This document shows, piece by piece, positions 11,899-22,979 of a DNA stretch of 64,000 nucleotides. A model generated the notes under the pieces. That model was not told the DNA's origin, searched no databases, and saw nothing but the letters and a program-made list of their open reading frames with translations. This stretch comes from Codonopsis lanceolata. Taxonomy: Eukaryota > Streptophyta > Magnoliopsida > Asterales > Campanulaceae. The DNA lies in NCBI GenBank assembly GCA_013146195.2, contig CM028380.1:79588071-79652070 (forward strand), written 5' to 3'. Numbering within the stretch: the first letter of the stretch is position 1; the number at the start of each line of letters is the position of its first letter. Both the position numbers and the translations under genes were made by a program.

Positions 11899-12132
11899 TA
11901 CTCAGTCCGTGGCTCCGTCCCAAAAAAATTATTTTGTTTGAAAGTTTCTTTTTTGGACAATATTTTTACTATTTTAACCTTGCTTTTTTTTTCCTACCTT
12001 AATTATGAGTTACAAGCACATGCACTTTAAAAAACACTACATTTTATGCTAATATTAATAATCAAGTAAATTATTTTTCCTTAATTCGTGTATCGGATCT
12101 AACAAGACAATAATTTTAGGACTGAGGGAGTA
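11899..12132. mobile_element. Stowaway-like MITE
   Basis: Starts TACTCAGTCCGTGGCTCCGTCC and ends GGACTGAGGGAGTA. The inverted ends and TA target fit the Stowaway pattern; the left end seems to carry a small internal insertion or duplication. Confidence 0.6.
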
Positions 12133-12153
12133 TTAAAAGAGTTAAGAATATGC

Positions 12154-12378
12154 TAGTCCCTCCTTTCAAGCAAAAAATCAAATATACATATTTGATATGT
12201 TTCACTAAAAAATTATATGTATAATTTCTATAACATTTCAATTTTACGTACCTTCCACATTTGAGATTAAAATATTAATTATGATTAAACATTATTGTAA
12301 TTATATGATAAACTCTAATATGAGCTATTCCCTTTATTATTAGATTTTTCAAATATGAACTCTTTGGGAGGAACATAT
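12154..12378. mobile_element. Decayed Stowaway-like MITE
   Basis: Left TAGTCCCTCCTTTCAAGC and right GGGAGGAACATATA are degraded inverted ends. It is related in interior sequence (AATATTAATTATG, ATTATTGTAATTATATGA) to 3504-3740. Confidence 0.45.
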
Positions 12379-12380
12379 AA

Positions 12381-12555
12381 ATACTCCCGCTGTTCCGGGC
12401 AAAAAGTCTGTTTGAAAGTCAATTTTTTTAAATGGCACTTTTAGTAGTCCATTAATAATAAAATGACATTTTTATACTTTAATTTTTGAAAGTGAACTTT
12501 TTAAATAAAACATTCAAAAATAAATAGTTAACTACTTGTGTGGAGCGGAGGAGTG
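12381..12555. mobile_element. Stowaway-like MITE
   Basis: Left ATACTCCCGCTGTTCCGGGC and right GTGGAGCGGAGGAGTG. The interior (AAAAAGTCTGTTTGAAAGTC) matches the inner unit at 1565-1739, so both belong to one family. Confidence 0.5.
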
Positions 12556-13805
12556 CTAGTTAGTGATTGCTAAAAAAAGGCTAAACTACCACCCCATTTT
12601 ATGGTCCCCCCTACATATTCATGTTTTTTAAAATTTCCCCAACTGAGCAAACAGAGGTAACAGATAAATCAAATGACTAAAGCACCTTTCTTTTTTTCTT
12701 ATAAAGAGTTGTTAAATGTTGGCCAAAATACGATTAGCCCCCCAAAGTATCCACCTAATCCTATAATACCCCCCAATATTAAAATTGTCTCAACTTCATA
12801 CTCAATCTTTCCAATTGTCCAATTACCACCCTCCCATCACCTGTCGTTCACAAAGTTCCGTTAACATGCACGTGGTCACACACATGATCGGTAATTTCGT
12901 CTTTTCCAACCCCTTAAATCTGATGGAGCAATTTCTTCAGTTGATTGCACACGTGAAGGAACCTTTGTCTTTTGAACTCATGATGCATACAACTAAAGAA
13001 AAGACAATGTGCAATCAAAAGCAATCCCATATTAGTCGGATAAATATTGTAATATATGTATTCTTCGTCTGCTGATGTTTGACAACACGAATACAACAAC
13101 ATCATAAACTCGATGTTTGTGCAAATAAACAGAAGAACTAGCCACCATTGGAGATTGGAAGGCTGGTTAGGTCTTAGTGCCAGGTAACCAGTGAAGAGGG
13201 GCAAAACATTCGGTCCTAGGGCCACCACTATAAGGGTCCAGTTCAATCCCCAACAAGAAACAAGAAACTGATGCAGTGCCATTGCTGTTTTGTCAAGACA
13301 AATCGGTCCGAAAATATGTTTGGTTTTTAAAGTCCAATGGAAAATGGTAGTTGATATTACTGTCGCTAGAGACCTTTGCCATGGTTGAGTGAAGATTGTA
13401 GTGTGTACGAAACCCAAATCTATAGATTGCCCTCCTACTCGTTGTCGGAGAAGAAACCGGACAAACAAACTCGAAACCCAGATCAGGAAATCGTCAGTGA
13501 AAACGTCGGGGAAGACACAAAACCCAGATCTTAAGCAATCACAACGGAAAACGCAAGAAACAAACCAAAAGGGGAATGCGCAAAACCCACACACCTTATC
13601 TTAACTCATAAATTACAAATCATGATCACACCAAACATCTTGGGAAGCAGTACTAGGGCTCATCGACTTCAAATTGAGTGGGAAGAGAGAGAAAGTGGGG
13701 GATGAGGGAGCCCATAGCAAAAGAGTTGTGGCTACCATGGCGGATATGGAGTGGTGCGGCTGCCATGGCGGATCTGGAGTGGGACGATGTAAGTCCAGTT
13801 GGCAA
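12556..13805. other. Stretch without a supported gene
   Basis: Contains a 226-codon minus-strand ORF (12914-13594) rich in Phe, Cys and Trp with no domain I recognise. On the opposite strand 13389-13604 is also open and reads like a basic, low-complexity 5' leader. 13735-13800 has a doubled CATGGCGGAT.TGGAGTGG motif. It may be a transposon end; I cannot assign it. Confidence 0.4.
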
Positions 13806-14327
13806 TGAAAAAAGGCTATAAGGGGGGTGAATAACCTTTTAAAAACTTTGAGGGTTGTTTTGAAAACCTTTAAAAGTTGCAGCGGAAAAGATAAGTTTTC
13901 AGCAGCTGATGTAAAATCAACAAGTAGCAGCTGTTGAACTTAAAACAGTTTGGTTTGGTTTTTTTTATCACTTAAGTATAAGGACTGGATTGAAGGATAA
14001 TATATAAGATGAACTATGTAAAGAATTCAGGAATATAACTGTTGAATACTTAAGTAGATAGAAGCTGCTTAAGGGCATGTTTGATTTGACTTATCTGGAA
14101 GTGCTTATGACTTAAAACTTACCATAAGTTGTTTTTGAAGAGTTTGATTTCACTTATGATAAGATAAGTCATAAGTCATGTACAAGCCACCTAAAGCACA
14201 TGTAAGGCCATAAGTTGTAAGCACTAAGCCTAGTGCTTAATTATACTTTTCAAAAACATGTGAATCCTCTTCTTTATTGAAATTTTATATATTCCAAGAT
14301 TATCCTTCTTAATAATAAAAAAAACAA

Positions 14328-14329
14328 AA

Positions 14330-14361
<32 letters not shown>

Positions 14362-14824
14362 GGAATTATAATAATATTAATAAATAATAATATGAATAAT
14401 GATAATTGTTATAATAATAATAAAAATAATAAATATAGTATTAATAATGATAAATATAATAATAATAATTATTAGTAATAATAATAATAATACTGAAAAG
14501 TAATATTAGTAATAATATAGTAAAAATAATTGTAATAATTATAAGTAATAATAATAATAAAAGTAAAATTAATAGCAATATTATAATAATAAAATATAAT
14601 ATTAATAATAATAATATCAATAATAATAATATAAATAACATTAATAATATTATTAATATAATAAAATAAATACTAAAATTAACAAGTAATAATAGTAATA
14701 AAAGTAATACTAATGTTAATGAAATAATAATAATAATGAATGAAATAATAATGATGATAATAATTGTAATAATTAATAATAGTGATAAAATTTGTATTAA
14801 TATTAATAAAATATTAAAAAAGTG

Positions 14825-14861
<37 letters not shown>

Positions 14862-14980
14862 TAATTATATGATTAAAATTAATATTATTATTAATAATAA
14901 TAGTAATAATATCAATATCAATAATACTAATAATATTAATATTAATAATATTAATAATAATAATAATGTAAATCACATTT
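14328..14980. repeat. (TAA)n-type degenerate microsatellite
   Basis: About 650 bp made almost only of AAT/TAA trinucleotides with point changes, inside the Tourist-like element. It produces false ORFs rich in Ile and Leu on the minus strand (14441-14641, 14803-15021). Confidence 0.95.
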
Positions 14981-15110
14981 TGTGATGATGCTATTTTAGT
15001 TTTTATATTTAATTTCAACACTATTTCAACTTATTAATCAAACACACACACTAACTTATGAAAGCTAATCAGTACTTTTAAAAAGCTAAATCAAACATCA
15101 CCAGTTATTA

Positions 15111-15190
15111 GTCATCAGTCATAAGTCATAAGTCATAAGTCATAAGTCATAAGTAATATGTTATCAGTCATAAGTAATAAGTCATCATCA
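15111..15190. repeat. Heptamer array (TCATAAG)n
   Basis: About five perfect and several degenerate TCATAAG units just inside the right terminus of the Tourist-like element. A sparser ATAAGTCATAAGTCATG form sits near its left end (14158-14180), so subterminal repeats occur on both sides, as in many MITEs. Confidence 0.8.
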
Positions 15191-16420
15191 CATATCAATA
15201 AGCTAAATCAAACAGGCCCTAAGTGTATGAAGAGTAAAAATAACAGGTAGACATAACATAGTATTTGGAGTGGTTTTCACAGTGTTAAAACTGCTACGTC
15301 CACTACCAAGTTGGTCAAACTTGGATTTTGAAGTGCACTAAACATATATAAATGATAAGTGATCACTACAGATCAGTGTACAATAAAAACCAGTGTTTGA
15401 TGAGTTTGATCTAGCAAGAATCAAACTCGTGCAACAATCAAAGATTCCTTAGGAATTTGAAAGAGTAAAGGAACATCGAATCAGTGATTGTTCAAATCAA
15501 AAACTAGAAAAGAATATTTATGAAAGAAACTGTCTAGTAATGTTTTGGAGAAGAATCTCTTCAAGGAAAGATTGAAGTTCTTGGTTTGAATGAGAGCTTT
15601 AACGTGTTTGTCTCTTTTTGAGTGCTGTAGAGAATTTTTGATTTATGAAAGCTTGAGCCCGTAATATTGCAAAAGGTGTGTTCTTCAATCCTTGCTTCAA
15701 ACGTTTTATAGAGATATTCAGAATTGTAGTCGTTTGAGAGAGCGAGGTTGAATCTTGAATTTCTTGATGAAATGATGTTCCATTGAATGCCCAGAAATTC
15801 TAGAAACTATAAGAGATAAAGAGTATTTTCTAGCATGAAATATTAAATAGAGTGGTTAGCTAGATAAGAGTATACAAAGAACATTTGTGACACGTACGAA
15901 AGTCCTCTATTGATAGGACATGTGAATAGTTCTTTTGTTTAAAAAAGTTTTTCCAAAATAATGTTTTATACTAAGCACGTGAAGGTCAAATTTTTTTCAA
16001 ACGAATACAGTGCTTTCAGCAGTTAGAAAATTTAGAGTATAAGCAGGTGCTGACATTGTGTATCAACAGTTGTTAGTTGTTGATGACTTATGCTTTAGGT
16101 AGATAGAATAAAACTAGAATGTAGGCTGCTAAGCAAAGTCAAAAGGGTATCTGTTGAATAAACAAGAGAGGATATCTTATCTGCTGAATGTTTCAGCAGA
16201 TAGATGGAGAGATTAGATTTGTTACTTCACTGTTCTGCCGAAGTCTAAGTTTAAAACATAATAGGAAGGGCAAGATTTAAGGATTTTGGACAAGTATTGA
16301 GAGGGAATGGGCTGGAAACTTCAGGTGGGCCGGATGGGGCTGAATCCGACCCAGAAGGCTGGAAAGGCTAAGTGGGCTTAATTGTTTTAAGTAAATCTAA
16401 TGTATGTGAGTTTCTACAAT

Positions 16421-16436
16421 CTCCTCCTATTTACTT
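16421..16436 (-). other. Polypurine tract of the copia element
   Basis: Minus strand AAATAGGAGGAGAT immediately before the LTR start TGTAG. This is the position and composition of the plus-strand primer of an LTR retrotransposon. Confidence 0.65.
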
Positions 16437-16566
16437 AAAGTCATTCATCCTAAGCAGAGAGTAAAATAAAGTAAGTGTAAAGCTATTTATCCTGAATAAG
16501 ATGTTAGGAGAAGCAGAACATGATAAGTAAGTGCTAGGGAGCAAAAGAGAGAAAAAGAAATTGGTT

Positions 16567-17896
16567 TCACACTGATTAATCTTTATCAGCAGCTTTTCTT
16601 ATTTTTGCTTGTCTTCTTAGCTCTTTGAGTTCCCATAGATTTGTGTCAGCTCTTGCTTGATAAATGTCAGCTTTAACTCTCTGTACCTTTTCCTCCTGAA
16701 GGGCTTTAAAAGCTGCAGTTTCTACTTTCTCTGCCCTAGTAGCCCAATCTTGTTGGAAAGATAAAATGGAATTCCAATCATGCATAGTGGCTTCGCGAGG
16801 AACACCAGTGGCTATGACAACCTGAACTTCAGTGAAGATAATACTTCTAATGTTGGAAACAATGGAGTTCAGCTGTGTTTGAAGGTGATGTAGTACAAGA
16901 GTGTGGTATTAAAGGGTTGCATGGATATCAGTAGATGGAGGAGCAAATTTTGTATCAGCTTTTGAAGAATCATCAATAAGGATTGGTGGTCGAGCAAGTG
17001 GCTGAGAAATATTTTGGCTTATAACTTGTTTAAGTTTGTTCTCCCATTTAATGGCTGGCCTTAGAGATTTGGAAGAAGTAGGAGGTAGCAGCACATGCTT
17101 AGTTGTTTTAGCAGCTGGTTGAATAGGGATGATTGGGGGTGACACAGGGGGTGTACTGGCATCAGCGGCAACAAAATTGTCAAAAGAAAATAGTGGAGGA
17201 TGTATAGAGGTAGATGCCCCTCCTGACTGAGATAACTCCTGAAGTTTAAAATCTCTATTGTGATAATTTGTATCACAAATGCAATCATTTATAAATTCCA
17301 TAGCCATCTGCTGAATAGATTCAAGTTTAGAAGGGGAAAAGGTAGGTACGTAGATATGGATTTTTGATAATCAATGGATCAGCTGGTCTGCCTAGAAGAT
17401 AAGGATCATTTGGAGAAAAAGGATCAATGTCATGGATGACTCTATAGATATTCCAGACAAATAGGATAAGTTCATCTTGAACGAATCTGTCATTGGAAAG
17501 GTAGAAGGCATTCTAGTAATGAGGTATAAGGTCAAAGTACTTGTCATAAATGACGGTAAGTTCAGCTGGAGATAAGTGAATAGGAGTAGGAGGATAAAGA
17601 ATATATACTTTTCTTTTGAAGTCTTTATCAATGTATTCATCTGGGATGATCAAAGTTTTTTCTTCCTTTTTCTCTTCATGAAAGGAAAGAAGAGATTAAA
17701 TGAATAAGGATAGATGATCAATGGGAAAAACCCAGTTTGGAGGAATAGGAATAAGATTCTTTTGGTAAGGATAGTATATGGGATGAAAGGTAGAAATGGA
17801 GATAGGGGGAAAAAGTTGAGTTAGTTGAAGTTCGGTAGGTACAACAATAGTTTCATATGTTGGAGTGTTGTAAGCTAAATAGATGTTATCTGCCAT
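16567..17896 (-). pseudogene. Unassigned coding remnant upstream of the copia 3' LTR
   Basis: Three minus-strand stretches read as one protein broken by stops and frameshifts: start MADNIYLAYN at 17896, a middle part near 17640-17392, then 17307-16909 (Ser/Pro-rich, e.g. PPVSPPIIPIQP), and a charged, probably coiled-coil tail 16785-16576 ending in lysines. About 430 codons in total. It lies between the Tat insertion and the PPT, where Sireviruses can carry an extra env-like ORF; its Pro-rich plus coiled-coil composition would suit that. I see no domain that proves it, and gag of another element is possible. Confidence 0.4.
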
Positions 17897-18122
17897 AGGA
17901 CCTGGACAAATTTTGAGACTTAAACTTTATGTTAAAGATTAGTGTGCAAAAGGTGTATCGAAAAGTAAGAGAAAGAGATATAATCAATAAAATATGAACT
18001 CTTTTGAAAGCAATGAAGTTTGCCATAGATTTTGTGGGGTTTAAGTAGGAAAGTGCTGGTGATAAGTTTAGCTTCAGTTTTAAGTATTAAATGGAAGAGA
18101 TATGGTATGCAGTGATAAATAC

Positions 18123-18825
18123 TGATCACGTAAAATCTGTGGTGACCTTGTCGTTTTGTCCACGTAAGAAGCAAAGGTGACGATTCTGTTTGTGCGGATG
18201 ATAACCTGGACAAGACAAAACAAACGCCGTTAAGGAGTCAGGAGTGCCCCGACTAGAACCCTCCGACGTGAGAATAAGACTTCCGGCGTGGTGTGTAATA
18301 AATGTATAACAATTATGACCATTTGTCTTTTGAATCCAAATAAGTATATAGGATAAGCGTGTTAGGATATCTAAAAAATGGCTTGCCTTCGACAGTGGAG
18401 AATGTCTCCTATTTATACCTGAATGGTCTCATGAGGTAGCGGCCTTTGATAGGGGAGCATGTTGCGGCTGGTAATAAATGGTCTGTAGCCGGGTTGGGGA
18501 TGATTGGACTTGGTGCTGTCGGGGAGTTGGTGATTGTGTATTTGCGCGTGTCAGTTCCTTCGGGTTTTGGGAAGCTTCTTGTCAGGGCCGATGATCATTG
18601 ATTGTTTTGCTGAGGTCGAGTTTGGTTTAGACAGGAGGCATTGACTGTAGATTGTGCCTTTCCTCGGCTTCAACGTCCTTTACTCTTATATGCCGAGATC
18701 TCATTGATCTCTTATATGTTGAAATCTCCTTGATCTGGCAATCAGTCCGCCTTCCCCTCGGCGGATTTATCATGAGTGGGTCCCGTAGTGGGGCCGAGGG
18801 AGATTTCATAGGCTTCGTCCTTTCA
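18123..18825 (-). repeat. 3' LTR of the Tat element
   Basis: Homologous to 31110-31762 along most of its length. The part between about 18627 and 18765 does not align with the 5' LTR. On the minus strand it starts TGAAAGGACG and ends CGTGATCA. A TATAAATA box lies on the minus strand at 18410-18417. Confidence 0.9.
18410..18417 (-). promoter_or_regulatory. TATA box in Tat 3' LTR
   Basis: TATAAATA on the minus strand, at the point where the LTR promoter is expected. The 5' LTR has TATAATTA at the matching place (31388-31395), while the duplicated copy at 31857-31864 keeps TATAAATA. Confidence 0.5.
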
Positions 18826-18842
18826 GTGGCCCCCAACTTCTT
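18826..18842 (-). other. Polypurine tract of the Tat element
   Basis: Minus strand AAGAAGTTGGGGGCCAC immediately upstream of the 3' LTR start. Confidence 0.6.
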
Positions 18843-19585
18843 GACTATATTTGTTGATTTAAAGCCTAGAAGTTTTTACCTTGAACTCCTTATGACGAGT
18901 CGATGATGCCAAGGCTAGGTAGTCCGCCTTTTCGGTTTTGATCTGGGACCTGGTGGAAGCTAGCAGGACATTTCTAGATGACTGTTCCATTATGATGGCT
19001 TTTGTCTTTCCGATGTCTGGTTTATCATTAAATGTTTTGGGCGGCTTTTCAAAATTCGAAAATTTTTACTGCCGCTCTTTTCCTAAAGTGAAAATATCTA
19101 GGGGAAGAACGGTGCCGTTTAGAGTCAGGTGTATAGAAAACACGCGGGTTGACCCGATGAAAATGGTTTACCCGTTTGTTTTGCGACGTCGTTTTAGGTA
19201 GGGTATAAGAATTTTCCTCTTTCCCTTTTTTCACTTTCACATTTCTTACTGTTTTTCCAGCTCTTCACTTTTACTATCCCAGGCGATTTCTGGCGATTCT
19301 TTCCGGCAATCTTCTCGTGCCTCTTCTTGCTTGTACCGTTGGTTTGCCTTTTTCATTCTTCTCTGTTCTTCCTGTTTTTCTGGTAGTTTTCTTTGTCATC
19401 CGTTTTTTTCTTTTGGAGCACTACTTGTTTTGTCTGGGGTTTTCTCTCGTTTTTCATTTTTCGTCGTCTTTCTGGTTTTTTCAAGCATATCTTCATCGTT
19501 TGTTGGTTTTTCCGGCGTTCCTTCATGCTTCGCTTCTCGGTACGGTATTGCTTTCGAAAACCCTTTTTTTCTTTCTTTTTGAAGT
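18843..19585 (+). other. Leader/promoter region of the antisense ORF
   Basis: Sits between the 3' LTR and the antisense ORF. The 3' part (19205-19585) is strongly pyrimidine-rich on the plus strand, like a plant 5' leader. A TATAAGA at about 19203 could serve as a TATA box. Apparent ORFs here (19317-19652) are Phe/Leu-rich shadows of the pyrimidine tract. Confidence 0.35.
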
Positions 19586-22575
19586 ATGTCTCGTAGATTT
19601 CATTTTCCTGTTTTTTCGTCCTCCTCGTCCAGTAGCTTCTCCATGGAGTTAATAGATTACTGGAATAGGGTTATTCGTATACCACTATCAGTTAGAAGCC
19701 CTCTACTTCCCTTCCTAGTAATGTAGTCGGGGTTTCCCCCTTGGCTGAGGGTGTCTCCGGTTCATCTCCTTATGTCGAGGACCTTTCTCATGCCGAGGTC
19801 CCCCATCACACTGTGATTAGCCCTCGTGCCGAAGTTCCTCTTCGGACCGAGCATAGCCCTCGCGTCGAGGCTCCTCTTCAGGCCGAGTCTAGCCCTTGTG
19901 CCGAGGTTCCTCTCCATGCCGAGTTTAGGGAGGATTAGTTAAGTGACAACGAGGCTGAGTCTATTACTCGCGGCGCAGCCTGGAGGGGTGTTGATGTGAG
20001 TTTGTGTTTGGTCGAGGAGAGAGTCGTAGATAACACTATTTATGTAGAGAAAACTGTGAACCCTTTGAGCTCGGGTACCTCCTCTTCGTGCTTAGTCTCC
20101 TCAGTGGATTCTGATGACGAGGGTCCGTTTTTAGAATTAGTTTTTGGTAAGTCTCTACATGAGGGCCCCATGTACCGGCAGTGCCAGGTTAGGTGGGTAG
20201 CAGTTACTCCTCGGCAAGCGAGGTTCCTCCTTGCGAGCTTTGGAGTGAAGGTTAGCGTGCGTTGGAAGTTTGGTGATAAAGTTTTTTCTGCTCCTGATTA
20301 CCTTCTAGTACTCCTATGAGGGTGTTCGAGGGCAGAGATCGTATTGCGCTAAGTCTGATTACTCAATTTTTCACCAGGGAGAGAGTTCTGCATTATCCTC
20401 AAATTGAGAGGATTCTGCATCGTCGGTAGCTTGGAAGAATTGCGAGTGGGCTCGAGGCTTCTGTGTCTGGACGAGTTGTTAATGATGTCGAGAGGGCTCC
20501 TCGTTTCTTGAGGCCTTTCGAAAACAAGATAGGATCGCGCGATGTAGAGGAATGGTCTCGCGCATACGAATCTGATTTTTTCCGGGGTTCGGTCCCAGAT
20601 CCTGCCTTGGGTCTTCTTGAGCTGCGCGGTCTTCGCAGTTATGTGGGCTTTTATTCGAGTCTTTTTGAGTCATCGGGGCTGCATCTTCCCCTTGATCATT
20701 TTATTTGCGAGTTTTTGACTCAGATGAGCTCTGTTCCATTGGACCTGACTCCTAACTTGACTTGGGCCTTGGTCAATTTTATAGTTTGCACCTGGTCGAA
20801 GGGGTTCGAGCCCACCCTTTCACTATTCTGCTACTACTATAAGGATAGTATTTCGATGAATCGGTTAACTGCTTTGAGGCATGCACAAGGGTTTCCTTTA
20901 TTGGCCAGTTTTGGGAATAAGGATCATCGGTGGTTCGAGAAGGTGATCCTGGTTGAGTCGAGCCGAGGATGGAATTTTGAGGTTCTCGAAGGAAAACCTC
21001 ATGGCCTTTTGAAGACCAAGAGTCTTAGTGTTGCCGACCAAGAGATAAAGGGTGCTATCGAGGCCCCCTTGCTCAGTGTCGAGGGGGAGCAGGTTCGCTC
21101 CTTCAACTGGAAAGCTAGAGTCGGGGATGAGGGCTTGTTGTCCAAGTTTAGGGTTTCTACTGCCGACGCCGACGGGGTGGAGAGGGCTTACTCGGATTTT
21201 GAATATATGAGCCGAGATAACTGGGCCCTTCATTGAGGATGGGTGTTTGGCTCGAATTATTCAGAGTGTAGGGGTGTAGATGGGTCTGGTTGCCCCGTGT
21301 TAGGTTAATAATGTTATTTCTGCTTTGTTTATTTTTGTCTTTTGTATGTCCTATTTTACCTTTTTCTTTTTGGTTTCTGATGCGAGCCTTTTGATTTGTA
21401 GATATGGGCATGACTCGCGATGCTATCATGACCTGGAAGAAGGTTGAGACGGATAGGAGGGAGGCCGAGCTGAAGGCCACACATGAGCGAGCTCTAGTTC
21501 GCGGCGATCCCAAGTCCTTGCCGTTGGTCGGCGTGTTGGAGGATCCCTCCAAGGTGACGGTTGTACCACCTCCTGCGGCCCACAAGGCGAAGAGCAAATA
21601 GCCCGTCCCTGATGCTCCAAGGCCCAAAAGACAAAGGCTCGGCCCTTCTCGTGGCCAAGCCAAACCTTCTTCGATTTCTGCCGAGATAAGTCTGGCCTCG
21701 ACCCCTGACAACCCTCCTGCTGCCGAGGATGTTAACGGCAATGACTACATTCGTGGTCATCTCTGTAAGTCGGTCAATTCATTCCCTCCTTCCTTTGTCG
21801 GTTATGGTCAATGGTTGATGGCCCAAAGCGTCCTTGCCAAGTCCGTGTAAACGCTTGTTCCGCTCAAGGAGTTCCAGCTGAATGACCTTAGCGCGTTGGC
21901 TATTAGTGAGGTTAGTGGACACAGTCTGGTTTTTGTTTTTCATTTTGGTTTTAACATTTGTTGCTCATTGTCTGACTTTTGTTCATTCAGCTTGGTATTT
22001 GTCTTGATACGTACGACGCCAAATTAGGTCAGGCTGCCGAGTCCGTGTCGGCCCTAGAGTGGGACTTGGTGAGTGTAAAGGGGGAGCTTTCGTCCTCGAC
22101 CGAGAAAGTAGCATCCTTTGAAGACGAGCTGTCGATCAAGAAGGACGAGATTTCAAACATTTGTGTTGAGAGGATGGCCTGGCTGGGGAGGGAAAAGGTG
22201 CTGCAGGGAAGGGCCGACGAAAGAGATCGTCTGAAGGGAATGGTGGTTGATCTTGAGGCTAAGCTGGAGGGTTTATCTAATAAGAATGCTCGCTTACAAG
22301 CTGAACTGGCCGCGAAGCCCAATAGCAAGGAGGTCTTGGATAAGTATCGGGGCTCGCAGGCATACGAGGAGAAGGCTCTGGATAACATGGAGAGGAGCCG
22401 GATCCAGACCTTCAGAGCTGCAGTTGCGGTCGGCGTGCCTTTTCCTGAGGTAGTAAAGTTGGTTGGCCTCGCCTCGTATGGCCCGGAGTGCCGAGGTGTC
22501 TCCTTCCTCGTTCATTTTGATGAAAGCGAGCTGAGCGAGATAAAAGTGGCTGACCTTTCAGCTCCAGGCTCCTGA
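19586..22575 (+). pseudogene. Antisense extra ORF (aORF) of the Tat element
   Basis: Coding runs opposite to gag-pol. It starts MSRRFHFPVF at 19586 with a Ser run, then after a frameshift a region of ~10-residue repeats (AEVPLxAExSP, 19741-19935), an acidic segment (19996-20319), and a globular part (20463-21236, about 257 codons) with LHLPLDHFICEFL and WSKGFEPTLSLF. That part resembles the 'putative gypsy-type transposon' domain of plant Tat extra ORFs. A further exon spans 21404-21910, then 21991-22575 encodes a long coiled coil. An 80 nt intron (21911-21990, GAG|GTTAGT..TTCATTCAG) restores the frame exactly; another acceptor-like TTTGTAG precedes 21403. Stops at 19936, near 20428, 21599 and about 21848, and frameshifts near 19700 and 20305, show decay. 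Antisense extra ORFs are known in some Tat elements; their function is unknown. Confidence 0.75.
19780..19935 (+). repeat. ~33 bp coding repeat in the aORF
   Basis: Four to five copies of a unit like GCCGAGGTTCCTCTTCAGGC plus GAGTCTAGCCCT, coding for repeated AEVPL-x-AE-x-SP. All differences keep the reading frame. Confidence 0.7.
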
Positions 22576-22979
22576 ATGGTTGCCTGCTCCTGCCTAGGCG
22601 GGGAATTTGTTTGCCTAGATGGCCCATGAGCGGATTTGGTTCAAGGAGAGTTATCTCCCATATGCGGCGCCAGGGGTTGTTTCTTCGCCTTCTTAAGTTG
22701 GGTATGTCGGGGACCGACTCATAAAGGAGCTTGAAGGCCAGAAGACTAGCCGGGATGAGCTATCTAAGCTGTAGTGGGAATCCGAGCAGGTGGCGGCTCG
22801 TGAAGAGGAGATGAGGGAGTAGTGTAGTGTCATAGGGTTTTTTCGCACAAGATACAATTTATGTTTTGTAGTTAATTTTTGTAATTTTTATTTGGTTTTA
22901 ATGTTGTGCCTCATTTTCCCTAATTTTTTTCTTATGTTATGTGTTTCGAGGTGCTTCCTTTTATTCTGCTTTTTTTTTT

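Larger units (their letters stand above)
14073..15219. mobile_element. Tourist-like element with expanded (TAA)n interior
   Basis: Left end GGGCATGTTTGATTTGACTTAT; right end, read on the minus strand, GGGCCTGTTTGATTTAGCTTAT. The element is flanked by TAA at 14070-14072 and 15220-15222. About 650 bp of its 1147 bp is (TAA/AAT)n-derived. It sits inside the copia LTR, so it inserted after that element. Confidence 0.75.
13806..16418 (-). mobile_element. Long copia LTR (probable Sirevirus type), 3' LTR
   Basis: On the minus strand it begins TGTAGAAACTCAC directly after a polypurine tract (16421-16436) and ends TTATTCACCCCCC, then TTTTTTCA at 13806. TG..CA ends, a CACCCCCC motif near the LTR end and a length of about 1.46 kb after removing the nested Tourist element all fit Sirevirus/SIRE-Maximus LTRs. 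The partner 5' LTR is not in the window: upstream sequence is replaced by the Tat element at 18123. Assignment to lineage is inference. Confidence 0.55.

Noticed and set aside
12914..13594. 226-codon minus-strand ORF as a membrane protein gene
   Set aside because: No domain or family is recognisable, the composition is Phe/Cys/Trp-rich as expected from an antisense reading of basic or C-rich sequence, and there is no splice or promoter support.
14441..15021. Ile/Leu-rich ORFs
   Set aside because: They are translations of the (TAA)n tract.
19317..19652. Hydrophobic plus-strand ORFs of 67-111 codons
   Set aside because: Three overlapping frames are open at once because the region is pyrimidine-rich; this is a leader, not a membrane gene.
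21157..21760. Minus-strand ORFs of 64-194 codons
   Set aside because: Shadows of the antisense ORF; no domain, while the plus strand has a coherent coding and splice pattern.
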